DNA of 34,343 bases from Lentibacillus salicampi (GTDB lineage Bacteria > Bacillota > Bacilli > Bacillales > Amphibacillaceae): NCBI RefSeq assembly GCF_004565465.1, contig NZ_SRHY01000033.1, positions 1-34,343 of the forward strand, in the 5' to 3' direction. The notes under the pieces were generated by a model that did not search any database, was not told where the DNA came from, and saw only the letters and a list, made by a program, of their open reading frames with translations. Shown here one piece after another: positions 1 through 7,366 of the stretch. Position 1 is the stretch's first letter. Every line of letters begins with the position of its first letter. A program made the position numbers and the translations under genes.

Positions 1-2
1 AT

Positions 3-176
3 GACGAATTCCGTTTGTACCTTGAAAAATTAATAAGAAATTCATTCGCAATCGCAGGGATAAACTGGCTGGCAAGGTTATGTAAAAAAGTATTGCCAAC
101 TTATGTACTTTTCACTTGCCAAACACAACAGTTACATCTTCTTTATTGTATGGTACTACAAACTCAATTCCTTTAA
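3..176 (+). other. Open frame entering from the left edge, possible 3' end of a truncated gene
   Basis: Frame 3 is open from the first bases to a TAA at 174-176, giving 57 residues with no start inside the window. The first forty residues look protein-like (FRLYLEKLIRN, then AIAGINWLARLCKK). The last third runs antisense to the small secreted-peptide gene at 112-294 and is probably not meaningful. It could be the tail of a gene that begins outside the window, or a remnant of a mobile-element gene. I do not recognise the family. Confidence 0.2.
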
Positions 177-294
177 TCGTAACTGTGAACTCATCTTCCG
201 AATTTATAGCCGGACTTGCTGCAAAACTCGTAGGTGCAAACAGTGAGGCTACCATAATTACAACGCCTAAAATTGTCAACAACTTTTTCATCAT
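112..294 (-). CDS. Small secreted peptide of unknown function
   Basis: This encodes 60 residues. Two lysines (MMKKLL) are followed by a hydrophobic core and a signal-peptidase-I-type site after about residue 25 (TSFA|AS). The mature peptide would be about 35 residues, acidic and rich in beta-branched residues (TVTIKGIEFVVPY). The start is supported by a strong ribosome binding site, GGGGAGGAG, six bases upstream at 301-310, and by a SigA-like promoter at 320-348. No domain is recognisable and no adjacent gene shares its strand. It may be a secreted accessory peptide or the remaining N-terminal part of a longer secreted protein. The signal peptide and expression signals are seen in the sequence; the function is unknown. 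Confidence 0.6.
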   Translation of the reverse strand: MMKKLLTILGVVIMVASLFAPTSFAASPAINSEDEFTVTIKGIEFVVPYNKEDVTVVFGK

Positions 295-319
295 TCAATT
301 TCTCCTCCCCAAATATTAT

Positions 320-348
320 ATTATACTAAGAATTTGTCCTAGTATGAA
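320..348 (-). promoter_or_regulatory. SigA-type promoter of the small secreted peptide
   Basis: On the minus strand TTCATA (343-348) is followed after 17 bases by a perfect TATAAT (320-325). The -10 box lies about 25 bases upstream of the start codon, just before the GGGGAGGAG ribosome binding site. Confidence 0.45.
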
Positions 349-614
349 AATTATAAAATAAAAACGTGATAAAAGTAAATATGTTCTTGAAAAAAAGGTA
401 AAATATACCTATTTGGTTTGGTTCGAATTGACTATATATCTACAAATCTAAGTATCTTTCTATTTCTGTATTTTATATTTTCAGTATGCAGTTACAGATA
501 ATTGAATGTAAACTAAAAATAAAAGAATACCATTAAAACGGCATCTATTTACGGCGATTTATTAATATACTTCTATATAAAACTTAATAATAAAAATCTT
601 CTCACATAAAAATC

Positions 615-643
615 TTGACATGCTAAAATTTATATCTGATAAT
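615..643 (+). promoter_or_regulatory. SigA-type promoter of the 64-residue membrane protein
   Basis: A perfect TTGACA (615-620), a 17-base spacer and GATAAT (638-643) precede the gene at 680. The interval 349-614 upstream is very AT-rich and shows no convincing coding sequence. Confidence 0.6.
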
Positions 644-679
644 AAATGGTAAAATAATAAGGAGTATAAGGAGTGAATT

Positions 680-874
680 ATGATGACTGATAGTCAATTC
701 AATTCAATTAGGGATGCGATACGAAACGTAGGCGGAGAATATACAACAGAATTTGAGAGTCATTTGAATCTATTGAAGGAATTAAATGGCACTTTATTTG
801 TTTCTAACATCATATTGGGAGTGATTGCAATGGTTTTGATCATACATACGATTATCTATATTAAAAGTAAATAG
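680..874 (+). CDS. Small single-pass membrane protein of unknown function
   Basis: This encodes 64 residues. The N-terminal ~38 residues are polar, probably helical (QFNSIRDAIRNVGGEY, then FESHLNLLKELNG). One membrane segment of about 20 residues follows (FVSNIILGVIAMVLIIHTII), and the protein ends in a short basic YIKSK tail. The layout of a coiled or helical head and a C-terminal anchor resembles many small proteins of phage and conjugative elements, but no family can be named. The start is supported by AAGGAG seven bases upstream and a good SigA promoter at 615-643. It stands alone in AT-rich DNA, which suggests accessory or transferred material; that is inference. Confidence 0.55.
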   Translation: MMTDSQFNSIRDAIRNVGGEYTTEFESHLNLLKELNGTLFVSNIILGVIAMVLIIHTIIYIKSK

Positions 875-933
875 TATGATAGTATGTTTCGATACCAAAA
901 AGGATTGTTTGCATTCTTTTAATATTGGAGCGG

Positions 934-1032
934 TTATGTATAGTTAGCTATAGGCACTACGGCAAAAGTCCCTTCCCACTTAAGGCGCCGTTCTTCCTCA
1001 CGATGATCCTTCACTTTATTGAGTATATTCAT
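934..1032 (-). pseudogene. prkA: Remnant of prkA: first ~23 codons only
   Basis: On the minus strand a GGAGGAATAAC ribosome binding site precedes an ATG at 1032 and a 32-codon frame. Residues 1-23 read MNILNKVKDHREEERRLKWE then GTF. This closely matches the start of the PrkA serine kinase/AAA+ protein of Bacillus as I remember it (MDILKKI, REEE, LKWEGTF). After GTF the similarity stops, and an unrelated VVPIANYT leads to a stop at 934. Intact PrkA has about 630 residues, and the rest is not in the window. The surviving upstream region is consistent with a deletion scar that removed the body of the gene and kept its leader. The match is from memory, not from a search. Confidence 0.6.
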
Positions 1033-1240
1033 GTTATTCCTCCATCCAGTGGCTGATTAATACAGCCTATGCATGGAGACTTTTTAAGATACCGTCTCCC
1101 GGTAAAATTATTCACGCAATTGCGCATGAATTGGAGGAGTCCTTTTTTACGTCATCTTAGGTTCAGCTGAAATAGTATTGAATGATAGAGAGTGGGTTTA
1201 CACACTATTATGGCAGGAATGATCGGCTTCATAGTTACCC

Positions 1241-1276
1241 AAAAAAAAGCAGTTAAAAGAATGATCTTTTAACTGC
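1241..1276 (-). terminator. Rho-independent terminator of the BCCT transporter
   Basis: A perfect 12-bp inverted repeat (GCAGTTAAAAGA and its complement, 1249-1260 and 1265-1276) has a 4-base loop. On the minus strand it is followed by eight T residues (1241-1248). The stem overlaps the last codons and the stop of the transporter reading frame. Confidence 0.85.
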
Positions 1277-2778
1277 TTCTATCTTTATTTTTCGGTTTAT
1301 ATTCCCTTTGGATTCCTTTAAATATCGCAACAACCATAATCAGGAGGATCACTGTAAATGGCAATGCTGCAGTTAGCGAGGCGGTCTGCAATGCGTTTAA
1401 CCCGCCTGTAAATAATAATACAAGCGCGATTGCTGTAATAAAGACACCCCAAATGACTTTCGTTATCAATGCCGGATTTAGACTCCCTTTGGATGTCATG
1501 CTGCCTAAAATATAACTGGCCGAATCGGCAGATGTTACCATGAATGTAAAAATAAGCAAGATCGATATAATTGATAGGATGTCTGTAAACGGAACTACAC
1601 CCAAGGCTTCAAACAAAGCAACCGTGACGTCTTCATTGACAGCTTCAGCGATTTGCGTTCCATTATTTAAATCACTATAGACTGCCGTTCCGCCAAACAC
1701 GGCAATCCAAACACAGGCAATTGCTGGTGGAACGATCATCACACCGCCGATAAATTCACGGATGGTTCTGCCCCTGGACACCCGTGCGACAAATGCGCCG
1801 ACAAATGGCGACCAGGCAATGGCCCATGCCCAATAGAATATGGTCCACTGATCAACCCATTCATTGCCTGTATATGGTGTCAGGCGCAAACTGTACTGTA
1901 CGAAACTGGAAATATAATCACCCATTCCGAGAACGAAGGTGTTTAAAATAAACACGGTTGGTCCCAGGAAAAATACGATGACCATAATGAGCAATGCCAG
2001 CCCCAGATTCACATTACTCAGCCACTTGATGCCTTTATCCAGGCCTGTGATCGTAGAGGTCAGGTATGCTGCCAGCATGACAAGCGCTATAATGACTTGG
2101 ACCCCAATATGATTGGGTATGCCGAATACGGAGGACAACCCGCCGTTCAGCTGAATAAATGATAGGCCGACGGTTGTCGCAACACCCATTACGGTAGCGA
2201 TGACAGCCAAAATATTAACCACATTCGCTACACCTTTGTTTTTTCCGACGACAGGTTCAATGGCAACGGAGACTAATCCCCTTCTTTTTTCTCTGAATTG
2301 AATAAAGGCAATCGCTAAACCGGCAATCGCAAAGACGGCCCACTGGCTGATGCCCCAGTGAAAAAAGGAATAGCCCATTGCGACCCTTGCTGCTTCCTCT
2401 GTCTGCGCTTCCAGATCGGGGAATGGCGTAAAAAAAAGTGACTCATCGGCTCGGCAACACTCCAGAATACAAGCGATACCCCAAAGCCGGCGGAAAACAG
2501 CATCCCAATCCATGTAAAAAAGGATATTCAGGACGTGAATCAGAAGCTCCTAATCGCGTTTTCCCATGTTTGCTGATGGAAATGCTGACAAGGAACACGA
2601 TGATAATAAATACGGCCAGTAAATACAACCACCCGAAGTTAACCGTTGTAAAATCAAAAAGTGTTTGTGCGACTGTGCCAAACTGTTCCGGCATAAATGC
2701 GCCGATGATCACCAGTAACCCTACAATAATGGCGGAAATAAAAAATACCGGATTCATATACGTTTCTTTTTTCTTCAT
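1269..2778 (-). pseudogene. BCCT-family glycine betaine/choline/carnitine transporter, disrupted by two frameshifts
   Basis: The pieces together encode about 503 residues, the normal length for OpuD/BetL-type sodium-coupled compatible-solute importers with twelve membrane segments. They fall in three frames. Frame one, from ATG 2778, carries the first ~80 residues (MNPVFFISAI to SRPEYPF). Frame two carries MLFSAGFGVSLVFWSVAEPM. Frame three carries TPFPDLEAQTEEAARV to the end, including the family signature FYWAWAIAWSPFVGAF and RVSRGRTIREF. The shifts fall at a run of six A (2516-2521) and a run of eight A (2430-2437). Seven A in the first run, and nine or six in the second, would restore a single frame. 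The gene keeps a ribosome binding site (GGAAAGGAAC), a SigB-type promoter and a terminator. It is either a recent pseudogene or intact with homopolymer sequencing errors. Confidence 0.85.
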
Positions 2779-2861
2779 AAACGTTCCTTTCCATTCTGAA
2801 TTTTGATCTTGCTTTTTCTATGTAGCACCGATGAAGAGAAACAAAAATCCTTAAGATTACT

Positions 2862-2886
2862 TTACCCCAACCGAAACATCTTAAAC
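2862..2886 (-). promoter_or_regulatory. SigB-type general-stress promoter of the BCCT transporter
   Basis: On the minus strand GTTTAA (2881-2886), a 13-base spacer and GGGTAA (2862-2867) match the SigB consensus GTTTAA-N12-15-GGGTAT at eleven of twelve positions. The site lies 84 bases upstream of the transporter start. Osmoprotectant uptake genes such as opuE of B. subtilis are known SigB targets, so the context fits. Confidence 0.6.
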
Positions 2887-3012
2887 TTTATCATAGAACA
2901 ATCGGGTTCGTCGACATGATGCCTCCCATTGAATTCCACTAATTTTTGGACTCATAATTCTTGAGCTTTGGCAAAAACTATTGAAAGTAAATCTGACAAA
3001 GGATGGATGCGA

Positions 3013-4644
3013 ATGAACGTCGCAGAATTACTCGTCAAATGTTTAGAGCGGGAAGGTGTCGAATACGTCTTTGGCGTACCCGGGGAAGAAAATATCGATC
3101 TGATGGATGCGTTTTCTGATTCCGATATCGACTTTATCGTCACACATCACGAAACGAGCGCCGCCTTTATGGCCGCTACATACGGCCGCCTAACAGGGGA
3201 TCCCGGTGTCTGCCTCGCGACACTTGGACCGGGTGCCACGAACCTGATGACCGGTGTTGCCAACGCCAATATGGACCACGCGCCGCTTGTCGCCATCACC
3301 GGCCAGGCAGGTCTTGACCGGCATCATAAAATTTCCCATCAGTATTATGACCTGATTAATATGTATGAGCCGGTGACCAAGTGGAATGCCCAGATCAAAT
3401 CAGGGGAAATCACGCCGGAAGTGGTCCGCAAAGCGTTTCAGGTCGCTGGCCAGGAAAAGTGGGGAGCGACACATATCGATCTACCAGAAAATGTCGCGAG
3501 TTTAGAGATCGATGAGACAACACCGCTCATGACGAATGAACGTCCGCATACGAAAGCACATGAGGGGGTAATCGAACAGGCTGTCAACATGATTGAACAG
3601 GCGGAAAACCCGCTCATTCTTGCCGGTAATGGCATCAGCCGGCAGCAGGCGACTGAAGAGTTCCGGACGTTCGTGCAAAAAGTGCATATTCCTGTGGTCC
3701 ATTCGTTCATGGGCAAAGGCGCTCTTTCCTGGGAAGATAATCTGAGTCTTCTCACAGCAGGCATCGGCGGCAATGATTATATTACGTGCGGTTTTAACAA
3801 AGCCGACCTCATTTTGACGGTTGGATTTGATATGGCGGAATACCCGCCGAAAAACTGGAACCGGAGTAACACGCCGATCATTCACATGGACACCGAAGAG
3901 GCTGAAACAGACGCCAATTATCCGGCAGCCCTCAATGTTTTGGGTGATATCTCGGAGAATTTGCGGCAGCTGGGCCAAAACATCCAAAACGCAAACCGCG
4001 ATGCCAAGTGGGCAGCCAACATCAGAGAACAGGCACTTAATGAATTGGAATCGTTTCGCGATGACGCTCATTTTCCGGTGAAGCCACAAAAGATCATATC
4101 CGATTTGCGCGCCGTTTTAAATGAAGACGATATCGCCATATCGGATGTCGGCGCCCATAAAATGTGGATGGCTCGCATGTATCACACGTATCAGCCGAAT
4201 ACCTGTCTGATTTCCAATGGGCTTGCCTCAATGGGGGTTGCTGTGCCAAGTGCAATTGCCGCAAAAATGGTCCATCCGGAGCGCCATGTTGTCGCTGTTT
4301 GTGGTGATGGTTCATTTCAGATGACCGGTGCTGAACTGGAAACGGCCAAACGGCTTGAGCTGCCAATCATTGTACTGATGTGGCGCGATGGTGGTTACGG
4401 GCTGATTGAATGGCATCAGGTAAAGAAATTTGACCGGGCATCGTATATCAAATTCGGCAACCCGGATTACCAACAACTTGCTGGATCGTACGGATTTGAG
4501 GTGATGACCATCACCAAAACAGACGAATTAAAATCAGCGTTGGAAAAGGCCGTCGCCATGAATAAACCGGTCTTTATCGACTGTCCGGTTGATTACAGCG
4601 AAAATATGAAATTAACCGAAAAACTCGGCAATATTATTTGCTGA
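3013..4644 (+). CDS. alsS: Acetolactate synthase, catabolic type (TPP-dependent)
   Basis: With the ATG at 3013 the product has 543 codons' worth of frame including an N-terminal TPP pyrimidine-binding domain. Its catalytic glutamate lies in HHETSAAFMA (about residue 47). A central domain contains VGFDMAEYPPKNW, and a C-terminal pyrophosphate-binding domain holds CGDGSF at about 430-434, with the second magnesium ligand probably Asp459 in MWRDGGYG. Acetolactate synthases condense two pyruvates to 2-acetolactate with loss of CO2. The ISDVGAHKMW and PVDYSENMKL segments resemble catabolic AlsS rather than biosynthetic IlvB. No IlvN small subunit or AlsD decarboxylase is adjacent. The start was chosen because AAAGGA lies nine bases upstream; ATG 3007 is an alternative. 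It forms a two-gene unit with the aldehyde dehydrogenase, so it may act on another 2-oxo acid. Confidence 0.8.
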   Translation: MNVAELLVKCLEREGVEYVFGVPGEENIDLMDAFSDSDIDFIVTHHETSAAFMAATYGRLTGDPGVCLATLGPGATNLMTGVANANMDHAPLVAITGQAGLDRHHKISHQYYDLINMYEPVTKWNAQIKSGEITPEVVRKAFQVAGQEKWGATHIDLPENVASLEIDETTPLMTNERPHTKAHEGVIEQAVNMIEQAENPLILAGNGISRQQATEEFRTFVQKVHIPVVHSFMGKGALSWEDNLSLLTAGIGGNDYITCGFNKADLILTVGFDMAEYPPKNWNRSNTPIIHMDTEEAETDANYPAALNVLGDISENLRQLGQNIQNANRDAKWAANIREQALNELESFRDDAHFPVKPQKIISDLRAVLNEDDIAISDVGAHKMWMARMYHTYQPNTCLISNGLASMGVAVPSAIAAKMVHPERHVVAVCGDGSFQMTGAELETAKRLELPIIVLMWRDGGYGLIEWHQVKKFDRASYIKFGNPDYQQLAGSYGFEVMTITKTDELKSALEKAVAMNKPVFIDCPVDYSENMKLTEKLGNIIC

Positions 4645-4668
4645 CATTTCGAAAGGAGGCCATCTGCC

Positions 4669-6102
4669 ATGATAGGATCAATTATTAATGGTAAAGAGAT
4701 AAATACAAGCAATGAATCAGTTGATGTAAAAAACCCGTATAACGGGGAGACAGTAGAGGAAATTGCACTGGCATCGGATGATGAATTTGAGAGTGCTGTC
4801 TCCAGTGCGTTTGATACCTTTCATGAAACGATGAAAGACATGCCGGCACATAAGCGTTCAGACATATTACGCAAAACGGCTGATTTAATGGAAGAACGGG
4901 CGGATGATTTTGCTGAAACCATTATGAAAGAGGCCGGCAAACCGATTTTTTTTAGTCGCGGTGAGGTACAACGCGCAATCCAAGTGCTCCGCTTCGCCTC
5001 TGAGGAAGCGAAACATATCGCAGGTGAAGTAATCCCAATGGATGCAGCGGTCGACGGGGACGGACGCCTCGGACTGGTTAAACACATCCCACTCGGCGTT
5101 GTCGCAGCTATCACCCCATTCAACTTTCCATTGAACTTGTCCCTGCATAAACTTGCACCGGCCATTGCAGCAGGGAATACCATTGTGTTCAAGCCTGCTG
5201 AAAAAACACCAGTGTCCGCACACAAATTGGCGAAACTATTTCATGAAGCCGGGCTGCCGGATGGGGCACTTAACCTGTTGATGGGAACAGGGGAAATTGG
5301 CGAAAAGCTGGTTGCTCATGAAAAAATACACAAAATATCATTTACCGGAAGTCTGCCAGTCGGACGATCCATTAAAGAATCAGCCGGGTTTAAAAAAGTC
5401 ACGCTTGAACTGGGTTCCAATTCACCCAATATCGTTTTTGATGATGCCAGTCTTAATGAAGCCGTCAAGCTGCTCGTCAAAGGAGCATTTTCATTTTCCG
5501 GGCAGGTTTGTATTTCCGCACAGCGCGTTTATGTGCAAAAAGGCATTTATGATGACTTCCTGAAAGCATACATCAAAGCAACGGAAGACCTGACCATTGG
5601 CAACCCGGCATCCGAAAAAACAGATATCGGTCCGATGATCAGTGAAGAGGAAGCCAAGCGGGCCAAACAATGGATTGATGACGCGGTCGAAAATGGCGCC
5701 AAGGTCACAACAGGCGGCGAGCGGGAAGGTACCGTGTTAAAGCCGACCATCATGACCAATGTTGAAAGCAACATGAAGATAATTGCCGAAGAAGTCTTTG
5801 CCCCAATCGTATCGGTCATTCCGTTTGACACGGAAGAAGAAGTGGTGGGTTACTCAAATGATTCCATTTACGGTTTACAGGCGGGTGTATTCACCAAAGA
5901 TGTTGACCGGGCCTTCCGGGTGGCTGACCAACTGGAAATGGGCGGTGTCTGGATTAATGAAATCTCCACTTACCGGCAGGACAACCACCCGTATGGCGGC
6001 GTTAAACAAAGCGGCGTCGGCCGGGAAGGTGTCAAATATGCCGTCAGTGATATGACCGAAGTGAAATTTATCGGGTTGAAACTGAAAGAGCAGAATGATT
6101 AA
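4669..6102 (+). CDS. NAD(P)-dependent aldehyde dehydrogenase
   Basis: This 477-residue protein is standard length for non-acylating aldehyde dehydrogenases. Cofactor-binding segments are PLGVVAAITPFNFPLN and FKPAEKTPVSA, with the glycine motif FTGSLPVG. The general-base glutamate is in LELGSNSPN. The nucleophilic cysteine is in SGQVCISAQRVYV, and the conserved EEVFAPIV segment follows. The cysteine context resembles the lactaldehyde-dehydrogenase-like/GAPN-like branch rather than betaine aldehyde dehydrogenase. The ATG sits nine bases after GAAAGGAGG and 24 bases after the alsS-like gene, so the two are co-transcribed. A terminator begins at the stop codon. The pair suggests decarboxylation or condensation of a 2-oxo acid with oxidation of an aldehyde, but the substrate cannot be read from the sequence. 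Confidence 0.85.
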   Translation: MIGSIINGKEINTSNESVDVKNPYNGETVEEIALASDDEFESAVSSAFDTFHETMKDMPAHKRSDILRKTADLMEERADDFAETIMKEAGKPIFFSRGEVQRAIQVLRFASEEAKHIAGEVIPMDAAVDGDGRLGLVKHIPLGVVAAITPFNFPLNLSLHKLAPAIAAGNTIVFKPAEKTPVSAHKLAKLFHEAGLPDGALNLLMGTGEIGEKLVAHEKIHKISFTGSLPVGRSIKESAGFKKVTLELGSNSPNIVFDDASLNEAVKLLVKGAFSFSGQVCISAQRVYVQKGIYDDFLKAYIKATEDLTIGNPASEKTDIGPMISEEEAKRAKQWIDDAVENGAKVTTGGEREGTVLKPTIMTNVESNMKIIAEEVFAPIVSVIPFDTEEEVVGYSNDSIYGLQAGVFTKDVDRAFRVADQLEMGGVWINEISTYRQDNHPYGGVKQSGVGREGVKYAVSDMTEVKFIGLKLKEQND

Positions 6103-6122
6103 AAGGGGATTCCGCCCTTTTT
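6100..6122 (+). terminator. Terminator of the alsS-like/aldehyde dehydrogenase operon
   Basis: AAAAGGG and CCCTTTT arms flank a short loop directly at the stop codon and run into five T residues. Confidence 0.6.
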
Positions 6123-6193
6123 CGTGCATAACACCATAAACCTTGCCTGGTTTACCAGCACAGGCGTATTTCATCAGGAATTTTTATTAATGT

Positions 6194-6223
6194 AAAAAGG
6201 CTCCCTTGCTTGGGAGCCTTTTT
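6194..6223. terminator. Strong bidirectional terminator hairpin
   Basis: AAAAAGGCTCCC (6194-6205) and GGGAGCCTTTTT (6212-6223) form a perfect 12-bp stem with a 6-base loop and T runs on both strands. It lies about 70 bases after the operon terminator and insulates the operon from the repeat DNA beyond. Confidence 0.8.
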
Positions 6224-6302
6224 GCTAGTGTTAAGTGAAAATAAGGTTATTTACTATTGACGCTGAATAACAGCATTCTTCTGTTGAGAAATGCTGCAGT
6301 TT

Positions 6303-6512
6303 AAGAAAAGCGCAAGCGCCCGTTTAGCAACGTACAAACTGGAGCACTTCGCAATGAGATAAAGGAAACACGGTGAGCTGGAAGCGAACCGATGTTGACT
6401 TATCGTAGTGAAGGAGTGTGAAGTTTGCTAGTTGCTGGGCGCTGGAGCTGGACATGGCTATTGCTGACAAAGAGCTTCATATAGCCGGAAATTTATACTT
6501 TCTTATCTTTTT
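6303..6512 (+). repeat. Family A dispersed repeat, copy 1
   Basis: The element starts AAGAAAAGCGCAAGCGCC. It ends with GAGCTGGACATGGCTATTG, CTGACAAAGAG and a tail TTTATACTTTCTTATC. The same two ends recur at 19085-19170 and, inverted, at 26429-26658, with unrelated or shortened middles. Hairpin-forming segments such as GCGCAAGCGC are visible. No credible gene is contained. The rest of 6513-6681 shows nothing recognisable. Confidence 0.75.
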
Positions 6513-6681
6513 AAAAAAACTCTCTTTACCTTTCAATTCCACCCCAAGCATTACAATGGTGTTTATGAAATTAAAGTTGTTTACTGTTATTGCGCAAAAG
6601 CTCACGATTGTTTAATACAGTTACCTTTTCCAATAAAAATAAGCCCATCTACAATATCATTAGGGCTTTGCTAAGAAGCAT

Positions 6682-6963
6682 TTATTTTTCACCAGGAAAT
6701 AATATACCGAGGACTATGATGTTATCTTGATCTTTTTCGTAATAAACCCGAAATTTCCTAAAAACGATTCGTGATAGACCTTTATAATCACCAAATTCCT
6801 CTATATAGGTCTTTCCAACAAACTCATTTTTTAAGAGTTCCTCAATATCTATAATTAATTTAAAAATGAATTCCAGAGTCTCTTCTGCTGTGAAATGTTC
6901 ACTCCTAAACTGTAGAAGCTTTTCTCTTACAATTGGAAGCCATATTATATTTTTAGTACCCAC
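6682..6963 (-). CDS. RelE/ParE-like toxin of a type II toxin-antitoxin pair
   Basis: This 93-residue protein has the RelE/ParE fold pattern. An N-terminal helical region (REKLLQFRSEHFTAEETLEF) is followed by a beta-rich C-terminal half with FGDYKGLSRIVFRKFRVYYE, DNIIVLGILF. Members of the superfamily are ribosome-dependent mRNA interferases (RelE) or gyrase poisons (ParE); which applies here cannot be told. Translation most likely starts at GTG 6961-6963. That codon shares one base with the TAG stop of the upstream antitoxin, an arrangement that couples synthesis of the two. Assignment rests on fold pattern, size and the paired small upstream gene, so it is moderately sure. Confidence 0.6.
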   Translation of the reverse strand: MGTKNIIWLPIVREKLLQFRSEHFTAEETLEFIFKLIIDIEELLKNEFVGKTYIEEFGDYKGLSRIVFRKFRVYYEKDQDNIIVLGILFPGEK

Positions 6964-7229
6964 TAATCGAAATCCTTTGCAGAAAGTGAATTTAATAACT
7001 CTGAAGTTGACATACCTTTTCCTTTTTTATATTCACTTTTGCTTTCCTCAATCATCTGTTTAAGTTGAGGATTTTTTTCTATATCAGATTTAATTGAATT
7101 TTCATCCTCTTCCTGTAATACGAGGGTGAACTTTCCCTTCCCTAGGATAGAAAATTGAAAAACTGAATTTTCACGATCCATATTTGCTATGCGACTCATA
7201 AGCTCTTCTGAAGATTCAATAAATCCCAT
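6963..7229 (-). CDS. Probable antitoxin of the RelE/ParE-like module
   Basis: From ATG 7229 it encodes 88 residues (MGFIESSEELMSRIANMDRE). A central beta-rich stretch (FQFSILGKGKFTLVLQEED) precedes a charged, probably disordered or helical C-terminal half (QLKQMIEESKSEYKKGKGMS) typical of the toxin-neutralising part of antitoxins. No classical DNA-binding helix-turn-helix is obvious. The ATG at 7229 is preferred over one at 7262 because GGCGGTGA lies five bases upstream of it. Its stop overlaps the toxin start by one base. The identification depends largely on position upstream of the toxin. Confidence 0.5.
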   Translation of the reverse strand: MGFIESSEELMSRIANMDRENSVFQFSILGKGKFTLVLQEEDENSIKSDIEKNPQLKQMIEESKSEYKKGKGMSTSELLNSLSAKDFD

Positions 7230-7366
7230 AAAATCACCGCCACTTAGTGTTTTCTTTATCATAACACAATATAAGATTTCTGTATTTTAAAAACTCCAAA
7301 GTCTGGCTACTTAAGTAAATGAGCTACTGTCTTATTCTACAATCGCGCCCGATCGTATTAGCACTT

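Noticed and set aside
2968..3012. In-frame upstream extension of the alsS-like gene beginning with TTG.
   Set aside because: It has no ribosome binding site, whereas AAAGGA stands at a good distance before the ATG at 3013, where family similarity begins.
3502..4089. 195-residue open frame antisense to the alsS-like gene.
   Set aside because: It lies wholly within a conserved TPP enzyme gene and has no start signal.
4384..4395. The TPP enzyme has Arg in place of the Asn expected 24 residues after GDG in the GDG-N motif (MWRDGG).
   Set aside because: Catabolic acetolactate synthases such as the Klebsiella enzyme also lack that Asn and use the following Asp as magnesium ligand. The Asp is present here.
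6418..6615. 65-residue open frame on the plus strand.
   Set aside because: Its first third lies in a family A repeat, and there is no credible composition or conserved pattern.
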